In this document: one piece after another, positions 1-5,914 of the stretch
Position numbering within the stretch: the stretch's first letter is position 1
Layout of the letters: each line of letters starts with the position of its first letter
Assembly: GCA_019751475.1 (NCBI GenBank)
Contig: JAIENH010000554.1
Coordinates: 1 to 5,914, forward strand
Direction: 5' to 3'
Source: Cyclobacteriaceae bacterium
Lineage (GTDB): Bacteria; Bacteroidota; Bacteroidia; Cytophagales; Cyclobacteriaceae
DNA: 5,914 nucleotides
Made by a program: the position numbers and the translations under genes
The notes under the pieces: model-generated
The model's database searches: none
What the model was told of the DNA's origin: nothing
Seen by the model: only the letters and a program-made list of their open reading frames with translations

Positions 1-1091
1 GGAATTTCCTTCCAGCGCGCCCAAGCCAGTCCGATGGCTGCCACAGTGAAGAACAAAAGATAAATTAGCAACTGACCTGACAAACCCAAATCGGTAAATG
101 AATGCACAGAAGCATCACCGAGTATCCCGCTACGTGTTAAAAAAGTTGAGTAGAGAATAAGTACAAACACCGTGATCACGAGCGAGATAGAAAGACGCAA
201 AGCCGTCTTGCTGTTTTTGTAGGTGATCATGGTATGCAGTGCGGCAATCATCACCAGCCAGGGCACATACACTGCGTTTTCTACGGGATCCCAATTCCAG
301 TAGCCACCAAAGCTCAGTGTTTCATACGCCCAGTAGCCGCCCATGAGGATGCCCAGGCCCAGAATGGCGCTGCCGAACAACGTCCACGGGAGAGCCGGCT
401 TGATCCACTCTGTATATTTTCGCTGCCAAAGCCCTGCTATACAAAATGCGAACGGCACCAGCGTGAGCGCAAAACCAAGAAACAATGTGGGAGGATGAAT
501 GACCATCCAGTAATTCTGAAGCAGCGGGTTAAGTCCATTGCCATCTTTTGGAATAAAATCAGGATTGACCTTGAAGATGGGGTCATCCATGGCATCGCGC
601 AGAAGAATGAAAGGCGAACTGCCCAACTTTTGGTCAATGAGCGGAATCACCACACCAAGAATCATGGAGGTGAGAAAGGCCTGCACTAGCGAGAATACGG
701 TCATCGAGGGAGCCTCCCAGGCTCGCTGGGTGGCGATAAGAATAATGCCCAGGACCGCCTGCCAGAACATCCACAGCAAGAAACTGCCTTCCTGACCTTC
801 CCAAAAGCACGAGATCATGTATTGGCCTTGCAGGTGCAGGGATGAATGCGCGTAGGCATAGTGATACTCAAAATAGTGCTGATAGATAATGGTGAAAAGA
901 CACACGATGATACCCACCACCGACACGGCATGAGCAAAAAATACAATGCGACCGTTGACTTTCCAGTCAGACTGAAGGGGGTCAGTAGTGGTTGTAGTTG
1001 CCTTCCAGTAACAAAAAGAGGCGACCAGCGAAGTAACAAACGAAAGGACTACGAAGAGGTGGCCGAGACTGCCAATAAAAAAGTGAAACAT
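1..1091 (-). CDS. ccmF: Cytochrome c maturation haem lyase subunit CcmF, N-terminal part (runs off left edge)
   Basis: CcmF is the multi-spanning inner-membrane core of the System I haem lyase, which takes haem from holo-CcmE and attaches it to apocytochrome c. The reading frame is open from the ATG at 1091 to the window edge (363 codons), so the C-terminal part is missing. Visible hallmarks are many hydrophobic segments, an early FWEGQEGS stretch (residues 96-103), IHPP with His199, the WWD haem-handling signature GGYWNWDPVENA (262-273), LH at 286, the LTRSGILG block (318-325) and SVH with His330. These three histidines sit where E. coli CcmF has its conserved His173, His261 and His303. The start follows the ccmE stop by only 6 nt; a GAGGG inside the ccmE end (1107-1103) lies 11 nt upstream and could be the ribosome site. 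It is the last visible gene of the leftward ccm run. The identification is firm; total length is unknown. Confidence 0.95.
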   Translation of the reverse strand, partial: MFHFFIGSLGHLFVVLSFVTSLVASFCYWKATTTTTDPLQSDWKVNGRIVFFAHAVSVVGIIVCLFTIIYQHYFEYHYAYAHSSLHLQGQYMISCFWEGQEGSFLLWMFWQAVLGIILIATQRAWEAPSMTVFSLVQAFLTSMILGVVIPLIDQKLGSSPFILLRDAMDDPIFKVNPDFIPKDGNGLNPLLQNYWMVIHPPTLFLGFALTLVPFAFCIAGLWQRKYTEWIKPALPWTLFGSAILGLGILMGGYWAYETLSFGGYWNWDPVENAVYVPWLVMIAALHTMITYKNSKTALRLSISLVITVFVLILYSTFLTRSGILGDASVHSFTDLGLSGQLLIYLLFFTVAAIGLAWARWKEI

Positions 1092-1097
1092 GCGATA

Positions 1098-1508
1098 CTA
1101 AACCCTCGCGTTTAGCTTTTGTTCCTGGTACTTAGAAGGGCACTTCAATAAAATTTTGTCGGCTACAAACAGATCACCACGGTAGCTGCCGATCACAACT
1201 ACTTTTTCCGACCGGGTGAAATCTGCGGGCATGGGCTCATTGTAATAAACTTTTTGCTCTTTCTTGTTTTCATCCAACAATACAAAAGAGAAGGAAAGGT
1301 TATCGGGGCTTTTTTCCATCCCGATGATTTCTCCGGAAGGAGTTTTCTTCAGTTCGCCTACCACGTGGATACTGGTCTTATTGCCCACGGATGACATTTG
1401 ATAGGCTTGATCAAAGGTGACATAGGTGCTGGCATCACCGGCCGTAGATACAATGATGGCAATGGCGGCTGCAATGAGGACAATGGCGATTATGTGCGAT
1501 TTTTTCAT
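1098..1508 (-). CDS. ccmE: Haem chaperone CcmE, Cys-type (CxxxY) variant
   Basis: CcmE receives haem at the outer face of the inner membrane and passes it to CcmF. This 136-residue protein has an N-terminal membrane anchor (about residues 5-23) followed by a small periplasmic beta-barrel (OB-fold) domain. Family landmarks are the VVGEL strand (49-53), the VYYNEPMPADF block (87-97), KVVVIGSYRG (102-111) and F114/A116. Classical CcmE binds haem covalently through His in an HxxxY motif. Here the same place reads KCPSKY, with Cys123 and Tyr127, so it belongs to the CxxxY variant known from sulfate reducers, some other bacteria and archaea. Only nine residues follow the Tyr, so the flexible tail is short. 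The ATG at 1508 has a good ribosome site (AGGAAGG, 1517-1511). A 67-bp gap separates it from ccmD upstream, the widest gap in the operon. Confidence 0.95.
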   Translation of the reverse strand: MKKSHIIAIVLIAAAIAIIVSTAGDASTYVTFDQAYQMSSVGNKTSIHVVGELKKTPSGEIIGMEKSPDNLSFSFVLLDENKKEQKVYYNEPMPADFTRSEKVVVIGSYRGDLFVADKILLKCPSKYQEQKLNARV

Positions 1509-1575
1509 ACCCTTCCTGTTTCAGCCCTAAAATTACGAAGGGGAGGGGTCTTCTGCTATGACTTTCTACAGGATG

Positions 1576-1800
1576 TTACGACCGGCTATTCTCTTCCAGT
1601 TTTTTTTCAAGTCGCGAGGTTTTGCGGTCAATGGCTATCAAATAGCCAATCAGGCCCACCAGGATCAGTAAAACGATGGCCACCACCACATAGATTTTTC
1701 CCTCTGAGCGAAAGGTATCGGCCATTTCTACCGTTGGTTCTTGTGCGTAAGTTGTCAGACCAGCCATCAGCAGCAAAAAGACGCTATTTATTTTTTTCAT
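1576..1800 (-). CDS. ccmD: CcmD-like small membrane protein with signal peptide
   Basis: This 74-residue protein fills the ccmD position between ccmC and ccmE. In E. coli, CcmD is a small single-span protein that keeps CcmC and CcmE together during haem loading. Here an N-terminal signal-like stretch (Lys-Lys, then a hydrophobic run, ending in TYAQEP near residue 20) precedes a short polar segment, one strong membrane span (about residues 36-56, rich in V, I and L) and a charged C-terminal tail (DRKTSRLEKKLEE) likely to be cytoplasmic. I chose the ATG at 1800 because it gives a clean Met-Lys-Lys signal start; a TTG two codons upstream (1806) would add only two residues. The gene overlaps the ccmC end by 17 nt, which suggests translational coupling. 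CcmD sequences are poorly conserved, so the name rests mainly on size, topology and position. Confidence 0.8.
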   Translation of the reverse strand: MKKINSVFLLLMAGLTTYAQEPTVEMADTFRSEGKIYVVVAIVLLILVGLIGYLIAIDRKTSRLEKKLEENSRS

Positions 1801-2464
1801 ATTCAAGGTCTAGAATTTTTTCTTCAGCCTTGCGGAGGCGCACGCGAACAGTAGCTATCCAAACGCCAAGCAAAATCCAGCCTGCTACTGCAGGATAAAA
1901 CACTAAGCGCATGTTGTTATCAAGATCATACATGTTAAATCCCGGATTGCCGCCACTGCCAGGGTGCATGGAGCTTGTCATACGGGGAATAATGAAGATC
2001 AGCGGAATCATAGTAGCAAATGCAAAAATGTTGTAGACAGAACTTAACCGTGCCCGCTGTTCCTGGTTTTCCAATGATGCACGAAGTACAAAATAAGCGA
2101 GGTACACCAATAGCGCGATGGCGGCTCCATTTTGTTTAGGATCACCGTGCCAAGGCGAGCCCCAGGTGTAATTGGCCCATATCATGCCCGTAAAGATGCC
2201 CAGCAGTCCAAAGACCAGACCTACGTTAGCAAATTCAGCCGAGGCGATGTCTAGATCTGTCGTGGGCTTTCGTAGGTATTGAATGGCGTATACTGTTGAG
2301 ACAAGGAACATCATCACCATGCCAAACCACATCGGTACGTGAAAATACAGGGCACGAATGGTTTCATTCACAATGGTGAGGCGCGGCACCGATATTAAAA
2401 AACCACCCATGATCGTGTAGATCAACAGAATAACAGCCAGTATTTTCCACCATGAACTTTTCAT
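1784..2464 (-). CDS. ccmC: Haem exporter / haem-handling protein CcmC
   Basis: CcmC is an inner-membrane protein of the haem-handling (WWD) superfamily. It presents haem to CcmE and works with the CcmA-CcmB ABC module, which releases holo-CcmE. The 226-residue protein has about six hydrophobic segments. Key sites are FHVP with His42, the WWD-like region WGSPWHGDPKQNG (101-113) and His167 in SSMHPGSGG; the two histidines correspond to the haem-axial pair of E. coli CcmC (His60 and His184). The WWD element is altered: Trp101, Trp105 and Asp108 are present, but Gly stands where the third Trp usually precedes the Asp. The ATG at 2464 lies 16 nt after the ccmB stop and has no clear Shine-Dalgarno, which is common in Bacteroidota. 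The charged C-terminal tail overlaps the start of ccmD. Confusion with a CcsA/CcsB protein is possible but unlikely, given ccmB and ccmE as neighbours. Confidence 0.93.
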   Translation of the reverse strand: MKSSWWKILAVILLIYTIMGGFLISVPRLTIVNETIRALYFHVPMWFGMVMMFLVSTVYAIQYLRKPTTDLDIASAEFANVGLVFGLLGIFTGMIWANYTWGSPWHGDPKQNGAAIALLVYLAYFVLRASLENQEQRARLSSVYNIFAFATMIPLIFIIPRMTSSMHPGSGGNPGFNMYDLDNNMRLVFYPAVAGWILLGVWIATVRVRLRKAEEKILDLEYEKNK

Positions 2465-2480
2465 TGGCTTTGGTCAGCTT

Positions 2481-3134
2481 TTAACTGCGCCAAATATAGG
2501 GGAAGAGCAGGTATGAAACGGCTGTTACCAGCACATTAATCGCACCCAGTATGAGCAGTTCGTCAAAACTGGCAGAGCGGTCTAACCCGTCAATACAATT
2601 TTTGGTCACTTTAATGGAAAGCAGCAAAATGCCAATCGTTACCGGAAAACTGAGAATCGCCATAATCACGTTACCATTGTTGGTCTTGGAGGCAATTGCT
2701 GAAAGCAAGGTAAGGGTTGCAGAGAAACCAAAAGCTGCTAACGCAATCGTTGAAACAAACAACACAGTATCCTTAATGGGGCTAGTAAGCAAGACAGAAA
2801 AGAGAACACATCCGGTTAATGCCAGCAGTAGAGAGAGAATGAAGTTATGTAGAATTCTGGCTAAAATAATTTGCGCGGGACTGGCAATCGAATAAAAAAA
2901 AATATGAATGCCCGGCCGGTCAGATAAAAAGCTTTTCCCGGAGGTATTAATAAATGTGAATAACAAAGTCATCCAGAAGAGAGAACTCCACACGAAAGCG
3001 ATGGGACCAGTTCCTTGTTGAATCAGCGAGAAATAATTAATGCAAACCAAGCCCGTCAAATAGAGACCAAGACTCAATAACGAAGCCCGTTTTCTTAGAT
3101 CCGATCGTAGTTGTTGTAAAATAAGGTCTTTCAT
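2481..3134 (-). CDS. ccmB: Haem exporter membrane subunit CcmB
   Basis: CcmB is the membrane subunit of the CcmAB ABC-type complex, which with ATP hydrolysis by CcmA releases haem-loaded CcmE from CcmC. From the ATG at 3134 it is 217 residues, matching the usual length near 220. It begins with a basic cytoplasmic segment (QQLRSDLRKRAS) followed by about six membrane spans (roughly residues 20-36, 44-63, 93-115, 124-146, 156-175, 194-213). The loop with GKSFLSDRPG (66-75) and SPAQIILARIL (85-95) matches the family pattern between spans 2 and 3. The frame is open further upstream (to 3212), but that stretch lies inside the wzz-like gene and has no family resemblance. The chosen ATG overlaps the upstream TGA as ATGA, typical of translational coupling. 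The partner ATPase gene ccmA is not next to it in this window. Confidence 0.9.
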   Translation of the reverse strand: MKDLILQQLRSDLRKRASLLSLGLYLTGLVCINYFSLIQQGTGPIAFVWSSLFWMTLLFTFINTSGKSFLSDRPGIHIFFYSIASPAQIILARILHNFILSLLLALTGCVLFSVLLTSPIKDTVLFVSTIALAAFGFSATLTLLSAIASKTNNGNVIMAILSFPVTIGILLLSIKVTKNCIDGLDRSASFDELLILGAINVLVTAVSYLLFPYIWRS

Positions 3135-3958
3135 TCCGCTTGACTGCGAATCGTTTTCCAGGAAAGGACTAGAAAAATGATAAGGAAGGCTAATAAAGAA
3201 GCAAATGTCCACAAAATAGAGCGCTTTGGCCAGACGGGTTTTTTAAATGCTGCTAAGCCTTCTATAACCTGAATGCTGTCCACAAGAGCAAGGTCCTCCT
3301 GGTATTCAAATCGCTTGTCGTACAGATTCGCACTTACACCATATAAGCCCGACACATCCATTATTGAAACATCCCCAATTTTGGCAGACGAAAATCTTCC
3401 ATTAGTAATTTTCCTTTTAAGTGAATCTAGTTTTTGCAATTCACCATCAAGTGCTGCTATTAAGCCACTTAATTTTCTTTTTTCTTCTAAAACCCTTTTC
3501 TGAATGTATGGGTTACTTGTTAGATAAAATATAATTCCTTCTTGGAGTTTGGGCAAAATTGCGTTGTCTGCCACCCGGACGATTATCACCAGAATAATCT
3601 TCTCCTTTTCAGGCATTTGTTGACTCATGGGTGTTAAAGCTGACACCACTTTGAACTCACGCAGCTTGCCAGCATCTTCTTTGCTTAGATTTAAAGCAAC
3701 AGAGAGGAAGTCGATGTCCTCGTCTTTAATATGCAAATTAAGATTGTCGGCAACCTTTAGTGCATAGGATTCGCTCAGAATATCAGACTGAATGATCATT
3801 TTACTTTCGAAAACCCGAGGTGAAAGAAAGTGGAAGACTTCCGCCACTCCGATGCACATCAAGAAAGAAAGCAGAATGATTTTAAAGTTTTTGGAAATGA
3901 CAGTAAACAGACTTGAAAATACCTTTGACAGATCGATTGTTTGAGGTGTTGAATCCAT
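3131..3958 (-). CDS. Wzz-like polysaccharide chain-length determinant protein
   Basis: This 275-residue protein has the Wzz/PCP (polysaccharide co-polymerase) layout: a short cytoplasmic N-terminus, a first membrane span (about residues 26-46), a long periplasmic part with a charged helical, coiled-coil-prone stretch (about 151-186, rich in K, E and L), and a second span near the C-terminus (about 249-267). A Pro-rich element, KKPVWPKR (239-246), lies just before the second span, as in Wzz proteins. Such proteins set the number of repeat units made by a Wzy polymerase. No Walker motifs or tyrosine-rich kinase tail are present, so it is not a full-length Wzc-type kinase. It is shorter than typical Wzz (about 325 residues). 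It heads the leftward run, overlaps ccmB by 4 nt and is divergent from the nucleotide-sugar genes, which fits a polysaccharide role. Sequence identity to named Wzz proteins is not obvious by eye, so the family call rests on topology and context. Confidence 0.75.
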   Translation of the reverse strand: MDSTPQTIDLSKVFSSLFTVISKNFKIILLSFLMCIGVAEVFHFLSPRVFESKMIIQSDILSESYALKVADNLNLHIKDEDIDFLSVALNLSKEDAGKLREFKVVSALTPMSQQMPEKEKIILVIIVRVADNAILPKLQEGIIFYLTSNPYIQKRVLEEKRKLSGLIAALDGELQKLDSLKRKITNGRFSSAKIGDVSIMDVSGLYGVSANLYDKRFEYQEDLALVDSIQVIEGLAAFKKPVWPKRSILWTFASLLAFLIIFLVLSWKTIRSQAE

Positions 3959-4034
3959 GGCTTATTTATGAATCTGCGAAATTAAATACTTTTGTCCTCT
4001 TAGATCGTATTAAAATGTACTATTTACCGGAGAA
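3959..4034. promoter_or_regulatory. Divergent intergenic region, probable promoters in both directions
   Basis: This 76-bp AT-rich gap separates the leftward wzz-like/ccm run from the rightward epimerase gene and is the only divergent gap in the window. On the minus strand TAATTTCG (3984-3977) is one base off the Bacteroidota -7 consensus TAnnTTTG, but no TTTG lies at the expected -33 distance. On the plus strand a TTTG (3991-3994) could be a -33 element, but only a poor -7 match follows (TACTATTT, 4018-4025). GGAG (4029-4032) sits just 2 nt before the epimerase ATG, too close for a standard ribosome site. The existence of promoters here is inferred from gene layout; the exact elements are weak. 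Confidence 0.35.
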
Positions 4035-5051
4035 ATGAATCAATCGCAACCCATCTTAGTTACCGGTGCAGCCGGCTTCATTGGATTCCATCTTATAAAT
4101 AGGCTGTTGGCAGATGGTAACACAGTTGTTGGTCTTGACAATTTGAATGAGTATTATGACGTGAATCTCAAGAAAAATCGTCTTAAAATCCTCCAATCAA
4201 ATGGAGCATTCACTTTTGAAAAACTTGACCTGACGGCTAAAGAGCAAATTGATTCGCTTTTCGAGAGAAGTAGTTTTTCTACTATTATTCACATGGCAGC
4301 ACAGGCGGGTGTGCGGCACTCTATTACTCACCCATACACATACATTGAAAGTAATGTTGTTGGTTTTTTAAATATTCTGGAAGCATGCAGGCGTTATAAG
4401 CCTAAGCATCTGATTTATGCTTCTTCAAGTTCGGTCTATGGAGCTAACCAAAAAATCCCATTTTCCACCCATGATAATGTGGATCATCCACTTGCCTTAT
4501 ATGCCGCAACGAAGAAGTCGAATGAGTTGATGGCACATGCATACTCTACATTGTACGGCATACCCACCACGGGCCTACGCTTTTTTTCAGCTTACGGTAC
4601 ATACGGACGACCAGATATGGCCTTGTTTATCTTTACGAGATCCATTTTAGAAGGCACTCCAATAAATGTCTATAATTTTGGAAAAATGAAGAGGGACTTT
4701 ACTTATGTTGATGATTTGGTGGAGTGTATTATTAGGTTGATTCCAAAAATTCCTTCTTCTAATTTTCGTTGGGATGGTCTAAATCCTGACCCTTCCACTA
4801 GCTTTGCTCCCTTTAGACTATTCAACATTGGGAATGGAAACACTGTTGAACTGGTGAACTACATCGATATAATTGAACGAAGGTTAGGTAAAAAGGCGAT
4901 CAGAAACTATTTACCCATGCAAGATGGTGATGTGGCCAACGCGCTGGCGGATGTCTCTGACTTGGAAAAAGAAATAGATTTCAAACCCTCAACTCCCATT
5001 GAGGTGGGTGTGAATAACTTCATTGATTGGTATTTAAGCTATTATAATTAG
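4035..5051 (+). CDS. NAD-dependent nucleotide-sugar epimerase, UDP-glucuronate 4-epimerase (CapI) type
   Basis: This complete 338-residue enzyme of the extended short-chain dehydrogenase/reductase family most likely interconverts UDP-glucuronate and UDP-galacturonate in the cytoplasm. It has the Rossmann GAAGFIG motif (11-17), Asp35 for NAD ribose binding, the [10 protein letters not shown] segment (34-43) that marks the CapI/UDP-glucuronate epimerase subgroup, HMAAQAGVR (86-94), the SSSS run before VYG (130-136), the catalytic Tyr156-x3-Lys160 pair, RFF...YG.YGRPDMA (182-196) and DFTYVDD (221-227). Length is normal for the family. The subgroup usually has YGPWGRPDM; here it is YGTYGRPDM, a small deviation near the substrate site. 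The start is fixed because the Rossmann motif begins at residue 11 and the frame has a stop just upstream (4011). The next gene starts 11 nt after the TAG, so the two are probably co-transcribed. A substrate such as UDP-N-acetyl-glucosaminuronate cannot be excluded. Confidence 0.88.
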   Translation: MNQSQPILVTGAAGFIGFHLINRLLADGNTVVGLDNLNEYYDVNLKKNRLKILQSNGAFTFEKLDLTAKEQIDSLFERSSFSTIIHMAAQAGVRHSITHPYTYIESNVVGFLNILEACRRYKPKHLIYASSSSVYGANQKIPFSTHDNVDHPLALYAATKKSNELMAHAYSTLYGIPTTGLRFFSAYGTYGRPDMALFIFTRSILEGTPINVYNFGKMKRDFTYVDDLVECIIRLIPKIPSSNFRWDGLNPDPSTSFAPFRLFNIGNGNTVELVNYIDIIERRLGKKAIRNYLPMQDGDVANALADVSDLEKEIDFKPSTPIEVGVNNFIDWYLSYYN

Positions 5052-5062
5052 AGAAATTAAGC

Positions 5063-5914
5063 ATGGATAAAGTAGGAGTAATAGGATTGGGTTATGTAGG
5101 GTTGCCACTGGCAGTTGAGTTTGGTAAGATCATGCCTACACTCGGATTTGATATTGATCAGTCTCGAATAAAGGAATTACAAAACGGATTTGATCGGACG
5201 AGAGAGGTAGAGAAATCACAGCTCAATGAGTCTGGATTTCTATCGTATTCATCTGACAGTTCAGCGTTGCATGATATAAATTTTTTCATTGTCACCGTAC
5301 CCACACCCGTAGATGAGTATAAACAACCAGACCTTCATCCACTGCGAAGCGCTAGTCGAACTGTCGGAAAGGCGCTCAAAAAAGGTGACATCGTAATCTA
5401 TGAATCAACGGTTTATCCAGGATGTACGGAAGAGATTTGCGTTCCGGTATTGGAAGAGGTGAGTGGATTGAAATTTAACATAGACTTTTTCTGTGGTTAT
5501 TCTCCTGAACGGATCAATCCAGGAGACAAACAGCACCGCGTGACTACTATTAAAAAAGTTACCAGTGGAAGTACACCAGAAGTAGCCGAAAAAGTAGATC
5601 AACTATATAAGAAGATAATTACGGCTGGTACACACAAAGCCTCATCCCTTAAAGTTGCAGAAGCAGCCAAGGTGATTGAGAACTCTCAACGCGACATCAA
5701 CATAGCCTTTGTAAACGAATTGGCGCTCATATTTGAGCGCATTGGTATCGATACGCACGAAGTATTGGAGGCTGCTGGCACTAAGTGGAACTTTTTACCC
5801 TTTAAACCTGGGCTGGTGGGTGGCCATTGCATCGGTGTGGATCCATATTACCTCACGCACAAGGCCGAGGGCCTCGGCTATCTTCCGGAAGTGATTTTAT
5901 CTGGGAGAAGGATT
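5063..5914 (+). CDS. UDP-N-acetylhexosamine C6-dehydrogenase, TviB/WbpO type, N-terminal part (runs off right edge)
   Basis: This is a nucleotide-sugar dehydrogenase that oxidises the C6 alcohol of a UDP-sugar to a carboxylate in two NAD-dependent steps. The 284 visible codons cover the NAD-binding domain, the central helix and the start of the C-terminal domain; roughly a third is missing. Visible motifs are GLGYVG (8-13), the TVPTPVD segment, YESTVYPG (113-120), SPERINPGD, the [12 protein letters not shown] helix (Lys203) and [12 protein letters not shown] with the catalytic Cys256. [19 protein letters not shown] and the following PEVILSGRR resemble TviB, WbpO and CapL (UDP-GlcNAc/GalNAc to the uronic acid) more than UDP-glucose dehydrogenases; the exact substrate is inferred. 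The ATG at 5063 is fixed by the Rossmann motif starting at residue 8. Only a weak purine-rich stretch (TAGAGAAATTAAG) precedes it. It lies 11 nt after the epimerase gene in the same direction. Confidence 0.92.
   Translation, partial: MDKVGVIGLGYVGLPLAVEFGKIMPTLGFDIDQSRIKELQNGFDRTREVEKSQLNESGFLSYSSDSSALHDINFFIVTVPTPVDEYKQPDLHPLRSASRTVGKALKKGDIVIYESTVYPGCTEEICVPVLEEVSGLKFNIDFFCGYSPERINPGDKQHRVTTIKKVTSGSTPEVAEKVDQLYKKIITAGTHKASSLKVAEAAKVIENSQRDINIAFVNELALIFERIGIDTHEVLEAAGTKWNFLPFKPGLVGGHCIGVDPYYLTHKAEGLGYLPEVILSGRRI

Noticed and set aside
234..795. Plus-strand and minus-strand open frames (151, 66 and 85 codons) over the ccmF region
   Set aside because: They lie over the unbroken ccmF frame, which has clear family motifs; their translations have low-complexity or implausible composition.
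815..1115. Open frames of 74 (minus) and 89 (plus) codons near the ccmF start
   Set aside because: Both are shadows of the ccmF N-terminus in other frames.
1398..1898. Plus-strand 166-codon open frame across ccmE, ccmD and ccmC ends
   Set aside because: It runs antisense through three genes with good family evidence and shows no recognisable domain.
3135..3212. 26-codon N-terminal extension of CcmB
   Set aside because: This stretch lies within the wzz-like coding frame, resembles no CcmB, and the ATG at 3134 gives the normal family length and an ATGA overlap.
2551..3503. Plus-strand open frames of 114 and 76 codons opposite ccmB and the wzz-like gene
   Set aside because: Antisense shadows without domains or ribosome sites.
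4011..4026. Near-palindrome TAAAATGTACTATTTA as an operator in the divergent gap
   Set aside because: Pairing around the centre breaks after a few bases; too imperfect in an AT-rich stretch to support a binding site.
5405..5602. Minus-strand 65-codon open frame opposite the dehydrogenase gene
   Set aside because: Antisense shadow of a gene with clear catalytic motifs.

Overview
The window looks like chromosomal DNA from a Bacteroidota bacterium, probably of the Cytophagales type. The evidence is the order and style of its cytochrome c maturation genes (ccmB-ccmC-ccmD-ccmE-ccmF), a signal-peptide-bearing CcmD-like protein, a CcmE with a CPSKY motif, weak Shine-Dalgarno sequences, and polysaccharide genes next to housekeeping genes. 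The assignment is by pattern recognition; no search was run. No rRNA, tRNA, CRISPR array, insertion sequence or phage gene was seen.

Minus strand, 3958 down to 1: a six-gene, tightly packed run that reads leftward. It starts with a Wzz-like chain-length determinant (3958-3131). This overlaps ccmB (3134-2481) by 4 nt in an ATGA arrangement. Then come ccmC (2464-1784), a ccmD-like gene overlapping ccmC by 17 nt (1800-1576), ccmE (1508-1098) and ccmF (1091-1, running off the left edge). Together the ccm genes encode membrane parts of the System I cytochrome c maturation pathway. CcmB and CcmC belong to the part that loads haem onto the chaperone CcmE, CcmD holds CcmC and CcmE together, and CcmF is the haem lyase core. 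The CcmE has Cys instead of the usual haem-binding His, which points to the variant 'System I*'. No ccmA, ccmG or ccmH is visible here.

Plus strand, 4035 to 5914: two nucleotide-sugar genes in a row. The first is a complete UDP-glucuronate-4-epimerase-like SDR enzyme (4035-5051). Eleven nucleotides later comes the first two thirds of a UDP-N-acetylhexosamine C6-dehydrogenase of the TviB/WbpO type (5063-5914, running off the right edge). They supply uronic-acid-type sugars for a surface polysaccharide, and the divergent Wzz-like protein would set its chain length.

The 76-bp gap between the divergent wzz-like gene and the epimerase (3959-4034) must hold the promoters for both directions unless transcription enters from elsewhere. 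The most notable points are the Cys-type CcmE and the joining of a polysaccharide gene to the head of a ccm operon. I did not find a clearly undescribed system.
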